Positions 1-9,174 of a stretch of DNA of 64,000 nt are shown here, one piece after another (position 1 is the first letter of the stretch; each line of letters begins with the position of its first letter). Where the stretch lies: positions 62,001 to 126,000 of the forward strand of contig NZ_QICJ01000014.1 of NCBI RefSeq assembly GCF_003201105.1. Direction: 5' to 3'. Under the pieces are notes generated by a model. It saw only the letters and a list, made by a program, of their open reading frames with translations, was not told the origin of the DNA and ran no database searches. The translations under genes were made by a program, and so were the position numbers. Source of the DNA: Dyella sp. AtDHG13. Its GTDB lineage: Bacteria > Pseudomonadota > Gammaproteobacteria > Xanthomonadales > Rhodanobacteraceae.

Positions 1-2
1 TC

Positions 3-1772
3 CTGCCTCATAGTCCGACCGGCCTCATTGGTGGTTTTCAGGTCGGCTATAACCGGCAACTCGACAATCATCTGGTGCTCGGTGTTGAAGCCGATGCGTC
101 GTTCACGAGCCCGACCGACGAGCCGGCGTTGGCGCCGTCGCCGTTCAATTCTACGGTCGACTACGTAGGCACCGCGCGTGGCCGAGTAGGTTACGCATTC
201 GATCGGTGGATGCCCTATGTCACGGGTGGCTTCGCCTGGGGGCATGGTCATATCGAGGTCAACGACGGCAGCGGTGCGCAGCTCGGCCGCTATCAGACGG
301 GGTGGACCGCAGGCCTCGGTGCGGAATTCGCGGTGAGCGGCAATTGGACGGCGAAAGTTGAGTACGACTATGTGAATCTTTCTGCGGCTACTTATGATCT
401 GGGCCGCTTCGATCTGCCGAACGCTCGTCTTGCTCCCGGGCTTCACCTCGCCAAAATCGGACTGAACTACCACTTCAACGATCTGCCGTGGGCGGCGTCC
501 GGCTCGCAGAGCGCGACGCCACGCTTGCCGGATTCGAGTGACTGGAACGTCCATGCGCAAACGACGGTGATTGCGCAGGGATATCCAAGCTTCCGCTCCC
601 CCTATGCGGGGGTGAACAGCTTGCCGGGGGGCGGCGAGGTCCGCGAGACGTGGACGACGACCGCCTTCATCGGCGTCCGGCTGTGGCAGGGCGGCGAGTT
701 CTATTTCAATCCCGAATTGGCGCAGGGATTCGGCCTGAACGGGACATTGGGTCTGGCGGGCTTCCCGAACGGCGAAGCGCAAAAGGCTGGAGCCGCATTC
801 CCGAAGATTCGGCCGCAACGGTATTACTTCAAGCAGACCTTTGGCCTCGGCGGCGAACAAGAGGACGTCGACGACGGTCCCAACCAGCTCGCGGGCAAAC
901 GTGATATCGATCGCATCACGGTGATCGTCGGACGCTTTGCCATCGGCGATTTCTTTGACAACAACACCTATGCGCACGATCCTCGCGCCGATTTCATGAA
1001 CTGGGCGCTGTGGTCGTCCGCGGCTTACGATTTCCCCGCGGATCTCCCCGGATACACGCGCGGCGCAATCGTCGAATTGAATAAGAAGGACTGGGCAGTC
1101 CGCGCGGCATTCGTTCAGGTGCCGTCCGAGCCCAACAGCGATGTCTTGAAATTCAACACGGGCGGCGCCGTGGTGGAGTTCGAGAAGCGTTACGCCATCG
1201 CGGGCGAGCCTGGAAAACTGCGGCTCGGCGTCTTCGGCACCCAGGGCGTCATGGGCAACTACCGCCAAGCACTGGCAATCGAGAGCCAGGATTCCGGGCA
1301 AGACATCAATACGGTAATGGCGAGTATTCGCCACGTGAATCCGAAATACGGCTTCTACGCGAACTTGGAGCAGCAGATTGCGCCTGGGATCGGCGTTTTC
1401 GGTCGCGTGAGCTGGAACGACGGGCAAAACGAGACGCTGTCGTTCACCGACATTGACCGTAGCGTGTCAGGCGGCGTTTCGATCAAGGGCAATCCTTGGG
1501 GTCGGCCGAGCGATACCGTTGGGATCGGTGGGGCCATCAATGGGCTGTCTGCGGCCCATCGCGACTTCCTTGCCGCTGGTGGAAACGGACTCCTGATCGG
1601 TGATGGGGCGCTGAACTACAGCACCGAGCGGATTTTCGAAAGCTATTACGCGCTGGCGATCGGGAACGGGCTCACCTTCACCGCCGACTACCAACTGATC
1701 GTCAACCCTGCATACAACGCCGACCGCGGTCCGGTGTCGGTCTTTTCTGGCCGTCTTCACGCGGAGTTCTGA
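3..1772 (+). CDS. Fused outer-membrane beta-barrel / OprB-type carbohydrate porin (5' end missing)
   Basis: The frame is already open at the first bases of the window, so the start codon lies upstream; the stop is TGA at 1770-1772. About the first 150 visible residues resemble the Omp25/opacity-type barrels of alphaproteobacteria (GGFQVGYN, LGVEADAS, GRVGYAF, AKVEYDYV). The remaining 420 residues match the OprB carbohydrate-selective porin family (QGYPSFRSPYAG, GVRLWQGGEFYFNPE, ANQLAGK-like, HDPRADFMNW, C-terminal aromatic strand ending in F). It should be an outer-membrane channel for sugars or other small solutes. The barrel-OprB fusion is a form I know from rhizobial-type genomes, which fits transfer with the element. 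Family assignment is confident; the substrate is unknown. Confidence 0.85.
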   Translation: MPHSPTGLIGGFQVGYNRQLDNHLVLGVEADASFTSPTDEPALAPSPFNSTVDYVGTARGRVGYAFDRWMPYVTGGFAWGHGHIEVNDGSGAQLGRYQTGWTAGLGAEFAVSGNWTAKVEYDYVNLSAATYDLGRFDLPNARLAPGLHLAKIGLNYHFNDLPWAASGSQSATPRLPDSSDWNVHAQTTVIAQGYPSFRSPYAGVNSLPGGGEVRETWTTTAFIGVRLWQGGEFYFNPELAQGFGLNGTLGLAGFPNGEAQKAGAAFPKIRPQRYYFKQTFGLGGEQEDVDDGPNQLAGKRDIDRITVIVGRFAIGDFFDNNTYAHDPRADFMNWALWSSAAYDFPADLPGYTRGAIVELNKKDWAVRAAFVQVPSEPNSDVLKFNTGGAVVEFEKRYAIAGEPGKLRLGVFGTQGVMGNYRQALAIESQDSGQDINTVMASIRHVNPKYGFYANLEQQIAPGIGVFGRVSWNDGQNETLSFTDIDRSVSGGVSIKGNPWGRPSDTVGIGGAINGLSAAHRDFLAAGGNGLLIGDGALNYSTERIFESYYALAIGNGLTFTADYQLIVNPAYNADRGPVSVFSGRLHAEF

Positions 1773-1816
1773 GCCATGGACGGCGTGTACTTGCCAGATG
1801 ACGGGGGGTGGCTCTG

Positions 1817-3544
1817 ATGACCGGGACCATCGTTCTGTTCGAGCTCGCCGGCTACGTCGGTTTGCTCCTTTGGGGCACTCATATGGTGACGACCGGCGTC
1901 CAGCGGGGCTTCGGCCATGTCCTTCGGATATGGCTGGAGCACAATCTGACGCGGCGGTGGCGGGCGTTTCTTGCCGGCGTCGGCATTACGGCGCTTCTGC
2001 AAAGCAGCACCGCGACGGGTCTCATGGCCTCCGCATTTACGGCGAACGGTCTTATCGGGCTCGGGCCCGCCTTGGTGGTGATGCTGGGCGCCAACGTCGG
2101 AACCACGCTGGTTACGCAGGTGCTGTCGTTCGACGCCGGTGTCGTCGGCCCTCCTTTGGTCCTGCTCGGGGTCATGGCTTTCCGCTCGTTCGACGATGAT
2201 CGGCTGCGCAATGCCGGGCGAATCGCGATCGGGCTGGGACTGATGTTGCTGGCCTTGTCGGGGATGGCGCATGAGTTTGCGCCAATCGAGAACGCGCCTT
2301 TGCTGAAAAACGTTCTCGCTGCAATCGGCAACGAGCCTCTCCTTGCGGTGTTGGTGGCAACGCTGCTCACCTGGGCTTGTCATTCCAGCGTGGCGGTCGT
2401 GCTTCTTATCGTGTCGCTGACTGCGAGTCAGACCGTTTCGCCGATCGGCGCGTTGGCGTTCGTTGTCGGCGCCAACATCGGCGGCACATTGCCCGCGCTC
2501 TTTGAGGCGGGTTCACCGGTTGCTCGTCGTCTTCCGCTCGGCAACTGCCTGGTTCGAATCGTGGGCGCGGTCGTGGCGCTTCCGTTGCTGGCAATATGCG
2601 TGCCGCTTCTCGCCCACATCGATCCTGCGCCGGGGCGGATCGTGGTGAACTTCCACACCGCGTTCAACCTGATCCTGGCCGCACTGTTTATCGGGCCGTC
2701 TCATTGGTTGGCGCGGTTGCTCGTCCGCATACTTCCCGACCCGCCGGCGCCTGATGATCCCGGAAAACCAATCTACTTGGAGGAGGCAGGATTAGGGGCG
2801 GCGACCGTCGCGTTGGCGAATGCCGCGCGCGAGACGCTTCGCATGGGCGACATGGTTGAAGCAATGTTGAAGGGCGCTTCGGAGGTGTTCCAACAAGACG
2901 ATCCTCGGCGCGCCACCGCGATCAGCCGGATGGATCGGTCGGTCGACCGTCTTGGAGCCGCGATACGCAGCTATCTGGCAGATCTCGGAAATGAGCAGCC
3001 GTTGCATGACGATAGCGAAGGCGCCCGGGTCCAGGAGATATTGTCAGCCGTCATCAATCTCGAGCACGTTGGCGATGTCGTCGCCAACAACCTCATCGAA
3101 TTCGTGGTCAAACGGATCAAGCGGGGGAGGCCGTTTGCGAAGGACGAACGCGATCTCATCGTTTCGATGAATGCGGAAATCCTGGAAAGCCTCCACATGG
3201 GGCTTGCAGTGTTTCTGACCCGTGATCCCGCCGAGGCGGACCGGCTCATCTCGCGAAAGAGCGCTCTGCGGCGACTGGAGGCGCGTGCGACCGCGCTCCA
3301 TGTGCAGTTGCTGCGGGTCGCGGCCACCACGGCGCGAGCGGATGCTGGCGAGGGAGTCGCTCGTGTCGCCGAAGATGGCGGCCAGTTTCTGCGTATTGTC
3401 AGAGACCTCCGGCGCGTTCACTCGCACATCGCAGCGCTGGCATATCCGATCCTGAACGGTGCCGGCACCGCTGATGGGACACCGGCGCGAGAAGGAACTG
3501 CAGAAGAAGAAGCCAACGAATCCGAGCTGCAAGGCGCGCAATGA
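1817..3544 (+). CDS. Na/Pi cotransporter family protein with PhoU-like C-terminal domain
   Basis: A 575-residue inner-membrane protein. The N-terminal half holds the two inverted repeats of the NptA/YjbB family, each with a Gln/Ser-rich helix (LLQSSTATGL and HSSVAVVLL) followed by a glycine-rich loop (GANVGTTLV and GANIGGTLP). The last 230 residues form a helical PhoU-like domain (for example MGDMVEAML and NLEHVGDVVANNL). The family moves phosphate with sodium, in bacteria often outward. I chose ATG 1817 because a G-rich stretch lies at proper ribosome-binding distance; GTG 1808 is an alternative. It starts 45 bp after the porin gene on the same strand, so co-transcription is possible. Confidence 0.85.
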   Translation: MTGTIVLFELAGYVGLLLWGTHMVTTGVQRGFGHVLRIWLEHNLTRRWRAFLAGVGITALLQSSTATGLMASAFTANGLIGLGPALVVMLGANVGTTLVTQVLSFDAGVVGPPLVLLGVMAFRSFDDDRLRNAGRIAIGLGLMLLALSGMAHEFAPIENAPLLKNVLAAIGNEPLLAVLVATLLTWACHSSVAVVLLIVSLTASQTVSPIGALAFVVGANIGGTLPALFEAGSPVARRLPLGNCLVRIVGAVVALPLLAICVPLLAHIDPAPGRIVVNFHTAFNLILAALFIGPSHWLARLLVRILPDPPAPDDPGKPIYLEEAGLGAATVALANAARETLRMGDMVEAMLKGASEVFQQDDPRRATAISRMDRSVDRLGAAIRSYLADLGNEQPLHDDSEGARVQEILSAVINLEHVGDVVANNLIEFVVKRIKRGRPFAKDERDLIVSMNAEILESLHMGLAVFLTRDPAEADRLISRKSALRRLEARATALHVQLLRVAATTARADAGEGVARVAEDGGQFLRIVRDLRRVHSHIAALAYPILNGAGTADGTPAREGTAEEEANESELQGAQ

Positions 3545-3595
3545 TAGCGGTGGTCGCGATCAATTTGCAGGATCGTCACGCCGCGGTCTTATGAA

Positions 3596-4483
3596 ATGGA
3601 CCTCGCCGACCTCCAGTTTGTGACGGCGGCGGTGGATGCAGGAAACTTTGCGCGTGCAGCGCTCGTGCTCGGGCTGCATGCGTCGACGATCAGTCGGCGT
3701 ATCGCACGGCTTGAGGATGAGCTTGGCCTCACCCTCTTCGAGCGCAACCGTGCCGGTGTGCGGCTCACGCCGAGCGGACAGACGGTCATGCGGCACATTA
3801 GACGTGTCCTCGCTGAAGTCGATGCCGTGAAGGCCGCAGGTCGTCACAACGGCCTTGGCACGACGGGCGAGATTCGTCTGGGCCTACGAATGCCGCCGAT
3901 CGGAAAGCCTCTGGGGGACTTGTTGCGGTGCTGGCACGGACGATACCCTGGTGTTTCGGTGGTGCAATTCGAGATGCATGAACGGGAGATCGCCGCCGCG
4001 CTGGCCGATCGACGGCTTGACGCCGCGTTTGTCCCGAGCTTCGCGTTGTGGCCGCATGCGGCGATGCTGCCCATCTATAGTGAGCGGCTGATGGCGGCGC
4101 TTCCCGCGAAACATTCCCTGGCGAGGCGTAAGGCGCTTGGTTGGAAGGAATTGTCGGGCGAGACGGTTCTTGTCGAAGGCTGGGGCGAAAGTCAGGCGCA
4201 GCGCGAATTCTTCGCCTCGCTTCTTGGCAGGAACGTAGACTTTCAGTCGCACGCCGCCAGCAAGCAATATATTCTCGCTTTTGTGGCAGCGGGCTTTGGC
4301 GTGACGCTCGCGACGGAGAGCCAGGCCGAGCTCGGATTTCCTGACGTGGTCTTCAGGCCGATTTCGGAGGCGAACGCATCATTTTGTGTGAATCTCGTGT
4401 GGCTTCCTGAATGCGAAGAACCCGTTGTAGGACGGTTTGTCGCGTTTATGCGCGATGAAGCGAAGGATCGCGGGCTGCTTTAG
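3596..4483 (+). CDS. LysR-family transcriptional regulator
   Basis: 295 residues, the usual length for LysR regulators. Residues 1-60 are the winged HTH (LQFVTAAVDAGNFARAA, then LGLHASTISRRIARLEDELG and LFERNR), followed by a substrate-binding domain starting near residue 90 (EIRLGLRMPP). No ligand can be inferred. It lies 50 bp downstream of the phosphate transporter on the same strand and is the last gene before the convergent trb operon, so it is probably cargo rather than part of the transfer system. Confidence 0.85.
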   Translation: MDLADLQFVTAAVDAGNFARAALVLGLHASTISRRIARLEDELGLTLFERNRAGVRLTPSGQTVMRHIRRVLAEVDAVKAAGRHNGLGTTGEIRLGLRMPPIGKPLGDLLRCWHGRYPGVSVVQFEMHEREIAAALADRRLDAAFVPSFALWPHAAMLPIYSERLMAALPAKHSLARRKALGWKELSGETVLVEGWGESQAQREFFASLLGRNVDFQSHAASKQYILAFVAAGFGVTLATESQAELGFPDVVFRPISEANASFCVNLVWLPECEEPVVGRFVAFMRDEAKDRGLL

Positions 4484-4505
4484 CAGAGGCAGCCTCGGCA
4501 CGTCA

Positions 4506-4739
4506 TCACGATGTCTTCTGCGACGAGGTCCGGCGGGTCTTTCGGAAGGCTCGGTCCGTCGCCATGAAGCGCGCCAGCATCGGTGGAATCAGCTTGGCGG
4601 GCTCGATACCGCTCTGGTTGGTCTCGTGGGAGAGCGCTTCGGCATAGGCCTGGAGGTCACGATGTACGGCCGCCGGCAGCTCGATCGTCATCTTCACCGG
4701 TTTGTCGTCTTCCAATGCGCTTAGTTTGAGTTTGCTCAT
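4506..4739 (-). CDS. DUF2274 protein, last gene of the trb operon
   Basis: 77 residues starting at ATG 4739, 7 bp after trbI stops. The sequence (MSKLKLSALEDDKPVKMTIELPA, shortened here to its key parts KLKLS, KPVKMTIELP and LIPPMLARFM) matches the small DUF2274 proteins habitually found directly behind trbI in this class of conjugation operon. The N-terminal beta strand followed by helices looks like a ribbon-helix-helix fold, so a DNA-binding or regulatory job is possible, but that is inference. Confidence 0.8.
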   Translation of the reverse strand: MSKLKLSALEDDKPVKMTIELPAAVHRDLQAYAEALSHETNQSGIEPAKLIPPMLARFMATDRAFRKTRRTSSQKTS

Positions 4740-4746
4740 CGGGCAC

Positions 4747-5922
4747 CTAGCCTTTGTAGGGTTCGAGGACCAGGTCGTGTGTGACCATGACCCGTACGGG
4801 GAAGCCCGGCCGGATTGTGATCGTCGGCTGGATATTGAGGGAGCGGCCTACGATCTGTTCGCCAGCCTGGTTGAAGCTCTGCGACGCGCCCATCCGGATC
4901 GCCTGGGCGAGGTTGTTTTCACTATTGCTCGTTCCAGCCTCGGCGCCGACGGACAAGATGGTGGAGAGGATCGCAGCCTTGAACAGCATGCCCCAATGGT
5001 TGTCGACCTCGTCCTCGAGCCCGGCATAGCCTTCGGTGTCGGCGCCGGGCTGGCGTTCGAGCACGATCGACTTGCCGTTCGGCATGATGAGGCGGTTCCA
5101 GACGAGCAAGGCGCGCGACTGGCCAAATGCGATCTGCGCATCATACTGGCCGACGAGGCGCGACCCCTGCGGAATCAATAAGGTCTTGCCCGTCGGACTG
5201 TCGTAGACGTCCTCGGTCACCTGCGCGGTAACCTGTCCGGGCAGATCGGACCGCAGGCCTGTGATCAGCGATGCCGGAATCACGGCGCCTGCCTGCAATA
5301 CATAGGGGCTTGCTGGCGGCTGGACGCGATCGGGGCTCGTTGTTCTGCGGTCGATGTTGCCATTGAGGAATGCGAGTTTGTGATCTTGCGACGTGAGATC
5401 AGACGATGTGCTCGCCGGCGTCAGTCCCGGCGAGACAGCCGTTGGAGATGGCGCGATCGGCATGCTCGGCGCGACGACGTTCGTTGTCGCGAAGAGATGA
5501 CTGGTGCGGGCGGCTTCCATCTCCTGAGCGAGCCGTTGCTCCTCCGGTGTCGGTCCCGGCATTGGCATGCTGGGCGAAGGCGCGCCGGCGTTGAGGATGG
5601 GCTTGCCGAGATCGCCGGGCAGCGGCGGTCCAAGCTGTGGCACGGGCTTTGGCAGCCCCGTATAATCGCGCGGCAGGTTCGCGAGACCATCTGGCGTGTT
5701 GCGGTTGCTTGTGTTGAAGAGTTCGGCGCCGGTTGTCTGGTGCTGCGGCTTCAAGGCGAAGAGTAGTGCGCCTCCAATGCCAATGGCCGCGGCGGCGCCG
5801 ACGCCAAGCAGGACCTTGCGGGACAGCCGGGTTACCGGCGGTCGCTTGGCGCGCAAGCGCATCTCCTCAGCCGGACGTGCGGCCGCGCTCGGCCCCACGT
5901 CATCCCTGGCTTCGTCCGTCAC
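4747..5922 (-). CDS. trbI: TrbI/VirB10-type conjugal transfer protein
   Basis: 391 residues. A cytoplasmic N-terminus, one membrane helix at about residues 35-55 (VLLGVGAAAAIGIGGALLFAL region), a proline-rich periplasmic linker (residues 80-200) and a C-terminal VirB10 domain from about residue 205 (VLQAGAVIPASLITGLRSDLPG, GQVTAQVTEDVYDS, LIPQGSRLVGQYD). VirB10 proteins span the envelope and link the inner-membrane ATPases to the outer-membrane pore. The start is GTG 5922, overlapping the trbG stop by 4 nt, which supports translational coupling. Confidence 0.95.
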   Translation of the reverse strand: MTDEARDDVGPSAAARPAEEMRLRAKRPPVTRLSRKVLLGVGAAAAIGIGGALLFALKPQHQTTGAELFNTSNRNTPDGLANLPRDYTGLPKPVPQLGPPLPGDLGKPILNAGAPSPSMPMPGPTPEEQRLAQEMEAARTSHLFATTNVVAPSMPIAPSPTAVSPGLTPASTSSDLTSQDHKLAFLNGNIDRRTTSPDRVQPPASPYVLQAGAVIPASLITGLRSDLPGQVTAQVTEDVYDSPTGKTLLIPQGSRLVGQYDAQIAFGQSRALLVWNRLIMPNGKSIVLERQPGADTEGYAGLEDEVDNHWGMLFKAAILSTILSVGAEAGTSNSENNLAQAIRMGASQSFNQAGEQIVGRSLNIQPTITIRPGFPVRVMVTHDLVLEPYKG

Positions 5923-6905
5923 CGCGGCCTCCCATCGGTGCGGACGATGCGCACCAGCTCCTGGTGCTTGCCGCCGAGCTTCAGCTCCGCCGCAGCGAAC
6001 ATGCGGTCGACGATCATGTGATTGCCGCGGACACGGTAGTTGACGAGCTGGCCGTCGCCTTCCGCGCCGATCACCCAGAGCGGTGGCAGCTCACCCTGTG
6101 AGATGCCGGTCGGGAATTCGATGAACACCTGCCGGCCGTCATCGAAGGCGCGCAGCGGCCGCCACGGCGGAGTATCGCCCTCGATGCGATAGCGGAAGTT
6201 CAGTGCATTGATGTCGACGCCGGTTGCGACGGGGGCAGCGGCCTCGGCGGCCGCATTCTGCTGGCGCAGCGCGATGAGCTGATCCTGCGCATAAGCCCAA
6301 GAGACCGACGCCATATACGTCTTGTCGTCGGAATGCAGCTCGAGGTGATAGGTCCGACGGTCTGTATTGATGACAAGGTTGGTGATGAGATCCGCACGGG
6401 TGGGCTTCACCAGGATGTGGACACGTTTGGCTGGCCCGGCGCCGCTCTCGGTGTCGCCGATAATCCACCGCACGGTATCTCCGGCAGCGACAGGCCCTGA
6501 GCCCGTCAACTGCTCGCCCGGCTCGAGCGCGATGTCGGTGATTTGGCCCGGCGCGGCATAGACCTGATACAGCGCGCCATCGGAAAAGGGGTAGACCTGG
6601 ATAGCGTTGAGATAGCCTGCCCGTGTCGGCTGGACGCGGGCCGCGCCATTGGCCTGATCGACGCGAGCATGCGGATCCGCAGGTTCGGGAGCGCGCTTCG
6701 TATTCCCGGGCAGCGGCTTGAGTTGTCCGGGCAGCGGCAACGGCTTCGGCACCTCGACGATCTGAATGGGCTTGGGCGGCTCGGCCTGCAGCACCGCGGG
6801 CTTCGGCGTGTTGTCGTAGCTGATCTGCGGCGGTTTCCAGGCTGTGGCGCAGGCGCCGAGGGAGACAGACGCAAGTAAGAGCGACGAGATCGCAAGCGGG
6901 CGCAT
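5919..6905 (-). CDS. trbG: TrbG/VirB9-type conjugal transfer protein
   Basis: 328 residues from ATG 6905, which overlaps the trbF stop as TGATG. The N-terminus is a signal peptide ending in a lipobox-like SLGAC, so the protein may be lipid-modified. The rest is a VirB9/CagX domain (YPFSDGALYQVYAAPGQ, ALEPGEQL, WIIGDTESG, ADLITNLVINTDRRTYHL, VFIEFP, VNYRVRGNHMIVDRMF). VirB9 forms the outer-membrane core ring with VirB10. An in-frame upstream ATG at 7019 lies deep inside trbF and was not used. Confidence 0.95.
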   Translation of the reverse strand: MRPLAISSLLLASVSLGACATAWKPPQISYDNTPKPAVLQAEPPKPIQIVEVPKPLPLPGQLKPLPGNTKRAPEPADPHARVDQANGAARVQPTRAGYLNAIQVYPFSDGALYQVYAAPGQITDIALEPGEQLTGSGPVAAGDTVRWIIGDTESGAGPAKRVHILVKPTRADLITNLVINTDRRTYHLELHSDDKTYMASVSWAYAQDQLIALRQQNAAAEAAAPVATGVDINALNFRYRIEGDTPPWRPLRAFDDGRQVFIEFPTGISQGELPPLWVIGAEGDGQLVNYRVRGNHMIVDRMFAAAELKLGGKHQELVRIVRTDGRPR

Positions 6906-7585
6906 CAGCCGAGCTCCTTTGACCAATTGAGGGCGTGGACGTAGACGCCGAGCGGATTCTTCTTCAGCCGATCGGCGTCGGTCGGCATCTGCAGCGCGAT
7001 GGTGAGGATGGCGCTCCATCGCTCAGTCGAGGCGAGCGCACCGTCGATGTAATGACGCTCCGTCCATTCGACGCGAAAGCTGGAGTCGGAGGCGCGGATG
7101 ACGCTCGCGACGTCGACGGAGACCTGGTTCTTGCCGACCTTGGAAAACGGATCGCTCGTCCGCGCATAGTCATTGAGCGCGAGCGCCCCCTTGTCTGTGA
7201 CGTAGTTATAGGCGTCGAGCCAGTTCTGACGCAGCACCACGGGGTCGGCGGGGATGCCGCGCACTTCCTGGATGAAGCGCGCCAAGTGCCACGCGATCTG
7301 CGGGTCGGTCGGCTGGTAGTCCGCGGTGGCGGGCGCGACGGCCTGGGCCTGGCCGAGCTTGTCAATCTGCACAACCCAAGGCGTGATGGTGCCGCGGGCC
7401 GATTGCCAGACCAGGCCGCCGGCGAGCCCACCGCTGAGAACGAGTGCGCCGAAGAAAGCCAGGCGCCAGTTCTTGGCCTGAACGCGCGCGGAGCCAATCC
7501 GCTCGTCCCAGACCTGGCCGGCCTTTTGATATGGCGTCTCCGCGTCCGGCGTCTTGCCATAGCGCACGGTCGATCGTCGGAACAT
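6905..7585 (-). CDS. trbF: TrbF/VirB8-type conjugal transfer protein
   Basis: 226 residues. Short cytoplasmic tail, single membrane helix at residues 39-57 (WRLAFFGALVLSGGLAGGL region), then a periplasmic VirB8 domain (TPWVVQIDKLGQAQAV, WHLARFIQEVRGIPADP, NWLDAYNYVT, VSVDVASVIRASDSSFRVEWTE split here by motif). VirB8 is an inner-membrane assembly factor of the type IV secretion channel. The start at ATG 7585 is 3 bp after the trbL stop; its own stop overlaps the trbG start. Confidence 0.95.
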   Translation of the reverse strand: MFRRSTVRYGKTPDAETPYQKAGQVWDERIGSARVQAKNWRLAFFGALVLSGGLAGGLVWQSARGTITPWVVQIDKLGQAQAVAPATADYQPTDPQIAWHLARFIQEVRGIPADPVVLRQNWLDAYNYVTDKGALALNDYARTSDPFSKVGKNQVSVDVASVIRASDSSFRVEWTERHYIDGALASTERWSAILTIALQMPTDADRLKKNPLGVYVHALNWSKELG

Positions 7586-7588
7586 GAG

Positions 7589-8851
7589 CTATTCCCCCTC
7601 GGAAAGATCGACCTGATGCCCGCCGCTTGCCCGATCACCGGAGCGGATTGCGTGGTCGGCGGCGGTGACGCCGCGGTTGATGGTCTGGCCGCGCTTCATG
7701 CGCTGGGCCCATGCTGGCGGGCTGTCCGACGCGGCGGACGCGCCGGCGGATGACGACGAGCGCGCGCCGCCGCTCATGACGGCACGCTCGCCAGAGGCGA
7801 AGCTTTCTTGAAGGCTGCTGGCGGCGCGGCGCAGTGGGCTCATGGCGACTGAGCCGGCAGCTTGGGCGACACCCGCTGCCCCACCCGCGCGATATGCGGC
7901 GCTGGCGCCGCCCGCGACCGCGGCTCCCGCGCGCGCCGTCCCGGCGATCGCGCCGCCGGCCGCGGCGACACCCCCGGCGGTCGCCGCAATGCCGGCCGCT
8001 CCGATCCCGGCCGCTCCCAATCCTGTCGCGACAGCCGCGCCGGCGCCGAGCTGCGGTCCGCCCGCGATCAGGCCATTGGCGATGCCTGGACCGAAGATCG
8101 TGAGGCCAAGGAGTGAGAGCGCTGCGAGGATCAGCGTCAGCGCGTCGGAAATGGTCGGCGGATTGTTGAAGCCGCTGGTGAATTGATTGAAGATCGTGGA
8201 GCCGATGCCGATGATGACGGCGAGCACGAGAATCTTGATCCCGCTGGACACCACGTTGCCCAGCACCCGTTCGGCGAGGAAGGCCGTGCGGCCAAAGAGC
8301 CCGAACGGCACGAGTACGAAACCGGCCAACGTCGTCAGCTTGAACTCGATCAAACTCACAAAGAGCTGGATCGCCATGACGAAGAAGCTGATGACGACGA
8401 TCAGCCACGCGACCAGAAGAATGACGATCTGCACCAGATTGGCGAAGACGCTGGTGAAGCCCATCATACCGGAGATGGCGGTGAGGATCGGCTTGCCGGC
8501 ATCGATCCCGACCTCGGCGATCTTGCCTGGCTGCAGGAGCTGCGCAGCGCTCATCGTGCCGCCACCGGCCTTGATCCCGAGGCCGGCGAAGCTGTTGTAG
8601 ATGATCTGCGCGAGATTGTTGTAGTTGCCGATGATGAAGGCGAAGAGGCCGATATAGAGCGTCTTGCGGATCAGGCGCGCAAGCACGTCCTCGTCGGGCG
8701 CCATCGCCCAGAAGAGCCCCGCCAGCGTGATGTCGATGGCGATGAGGACGCTGGCGAGCCAGCGCACGTCACCTTGAACGAGGCCGAAGCCGGAATCGAT
8801 ATACTGGGTGAAGGTGCCCAGGAAATTGTCGATGACTCCCGTCCCGCCCAT
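7589..8851 (-). CDS. trbL: TrbL/VirB6-type polytopic conjugal transfer protein
   Basis: 420 residues with at least five strong membrane segments between residues 35 and 270 (for example VLIAIDITLAGLFWAMA, LFAFIIGNYNNLAQII, IVILLVAWLIVVISFFVMA, FVLVPFGLFGRTAF). This is the polytopic inner-membrane channel subunit. Residues 270-345 are a Gly/Ala-rich low-complexity tract, followed by a polar Ser/Arg tail typical of TrbL. It sits between trbK and trbF in the usual order. Confidence 0.95.
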   Translation of the reverse strand: MGGTGVIDNFLGTFTQYIDSGFGLVQGDVRWLASVLIAIDITLAGLFWAMAPDEDVLARLIRKTLYIGLFAFIIGNYNNLAQIIYNSFAGLGIKAGGGTMSAAQLLQPGKIAEVGIDAGKPILTAISGMMGFTSVFANLVQIVILLVAWLIVVISFFVMAIQLFVSLIEFKLTTLAGFVLVPFGLFGRTAFLAERVLGNVVSSGIKILVLAVIIGIGSTIFNQFTSGFNNPPTISDALTLILAALSLLGLTIFGPGIANGLIAGGPQLGAGAAVATGLGAAGIGAAGIAATAGGVAAAGGAIAGTARAGAAVAGGASAAYRAGGAAGVAQAAGSVAMSPLRRAASSLQESFASGERAVMSGGARSSSSAGASAASDSPPAWAQRMKRGQTINRGVTAADHAIRSGDRASGGHQVDLSEGE

Positions 8852-8856
8852 GATGC

Positions 8857-9174
8857 TTACCTGTCGGTGTTCTTGGCTGGAGCCGGAGTCGGGTTCTTCG
8901 GTCCGGAGGCCGGCGCATAGGTGAAGAAGCGGCGGCGGTTTTCAGCCCAGGCCGCCTCGCAGGCCGGATCGTCCTTGGCCTGGTCGGCGATGCGCTGACA
9001 TCGCTTGAGCTCTTCGGCGAGCGAGTCGGGCGTGTGTTCCTCCATCGCACGCGGCTCGAGGCGTGGAGGCGATGTGTGGAAGTGCAGTGCCGCCGCGACG
9101 ATCGCGATGGCGACAAGCAAAAAGCCGACAGCCCGGCCGACAGCAGGCAGATTGAGAAGCCGGGTTCGCATCAA
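8857..9174 (-). CDS. trbK: Putative entry-exclusion protein TrbK (alternative type)
   Basis: 105 residues: an N-terminal membrane helix (VGFLLVAIAIVAAALHF), then a short periplasmic domain with two conserved cysteines (KRCQRIADQAKDDPACEAAW) and a disordered Pro/Ala tail. This is the form called TrbK-alt, found between trbJ and trbL. TrbK proteins in RP4-type systems stop redundant transfer into cells already holding the element. The start overlaps the trbJ stop by 4 nt. Function is taken from position and family, not tested. Confidence 0.8.
   Translation of the reverse strand: MMRTRLLNLPAVGRAVGFLLVAIAIVAAALHFHTSPPRLEPRAMEEHTPDSLAEELKRCQRIADQAKDDPACEAAWAENRRRFFTYAPASGPKNPTPAPAKNTDR

Noticed and set aside
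7840-8060. GC-rich repetitive tract suspected as a DNA repeat array
   Set aside because: It encodes the Gly/Ala-rich segment of TrbL; the repetition is codon-level low complexity, with no CRISPR-like spacing.
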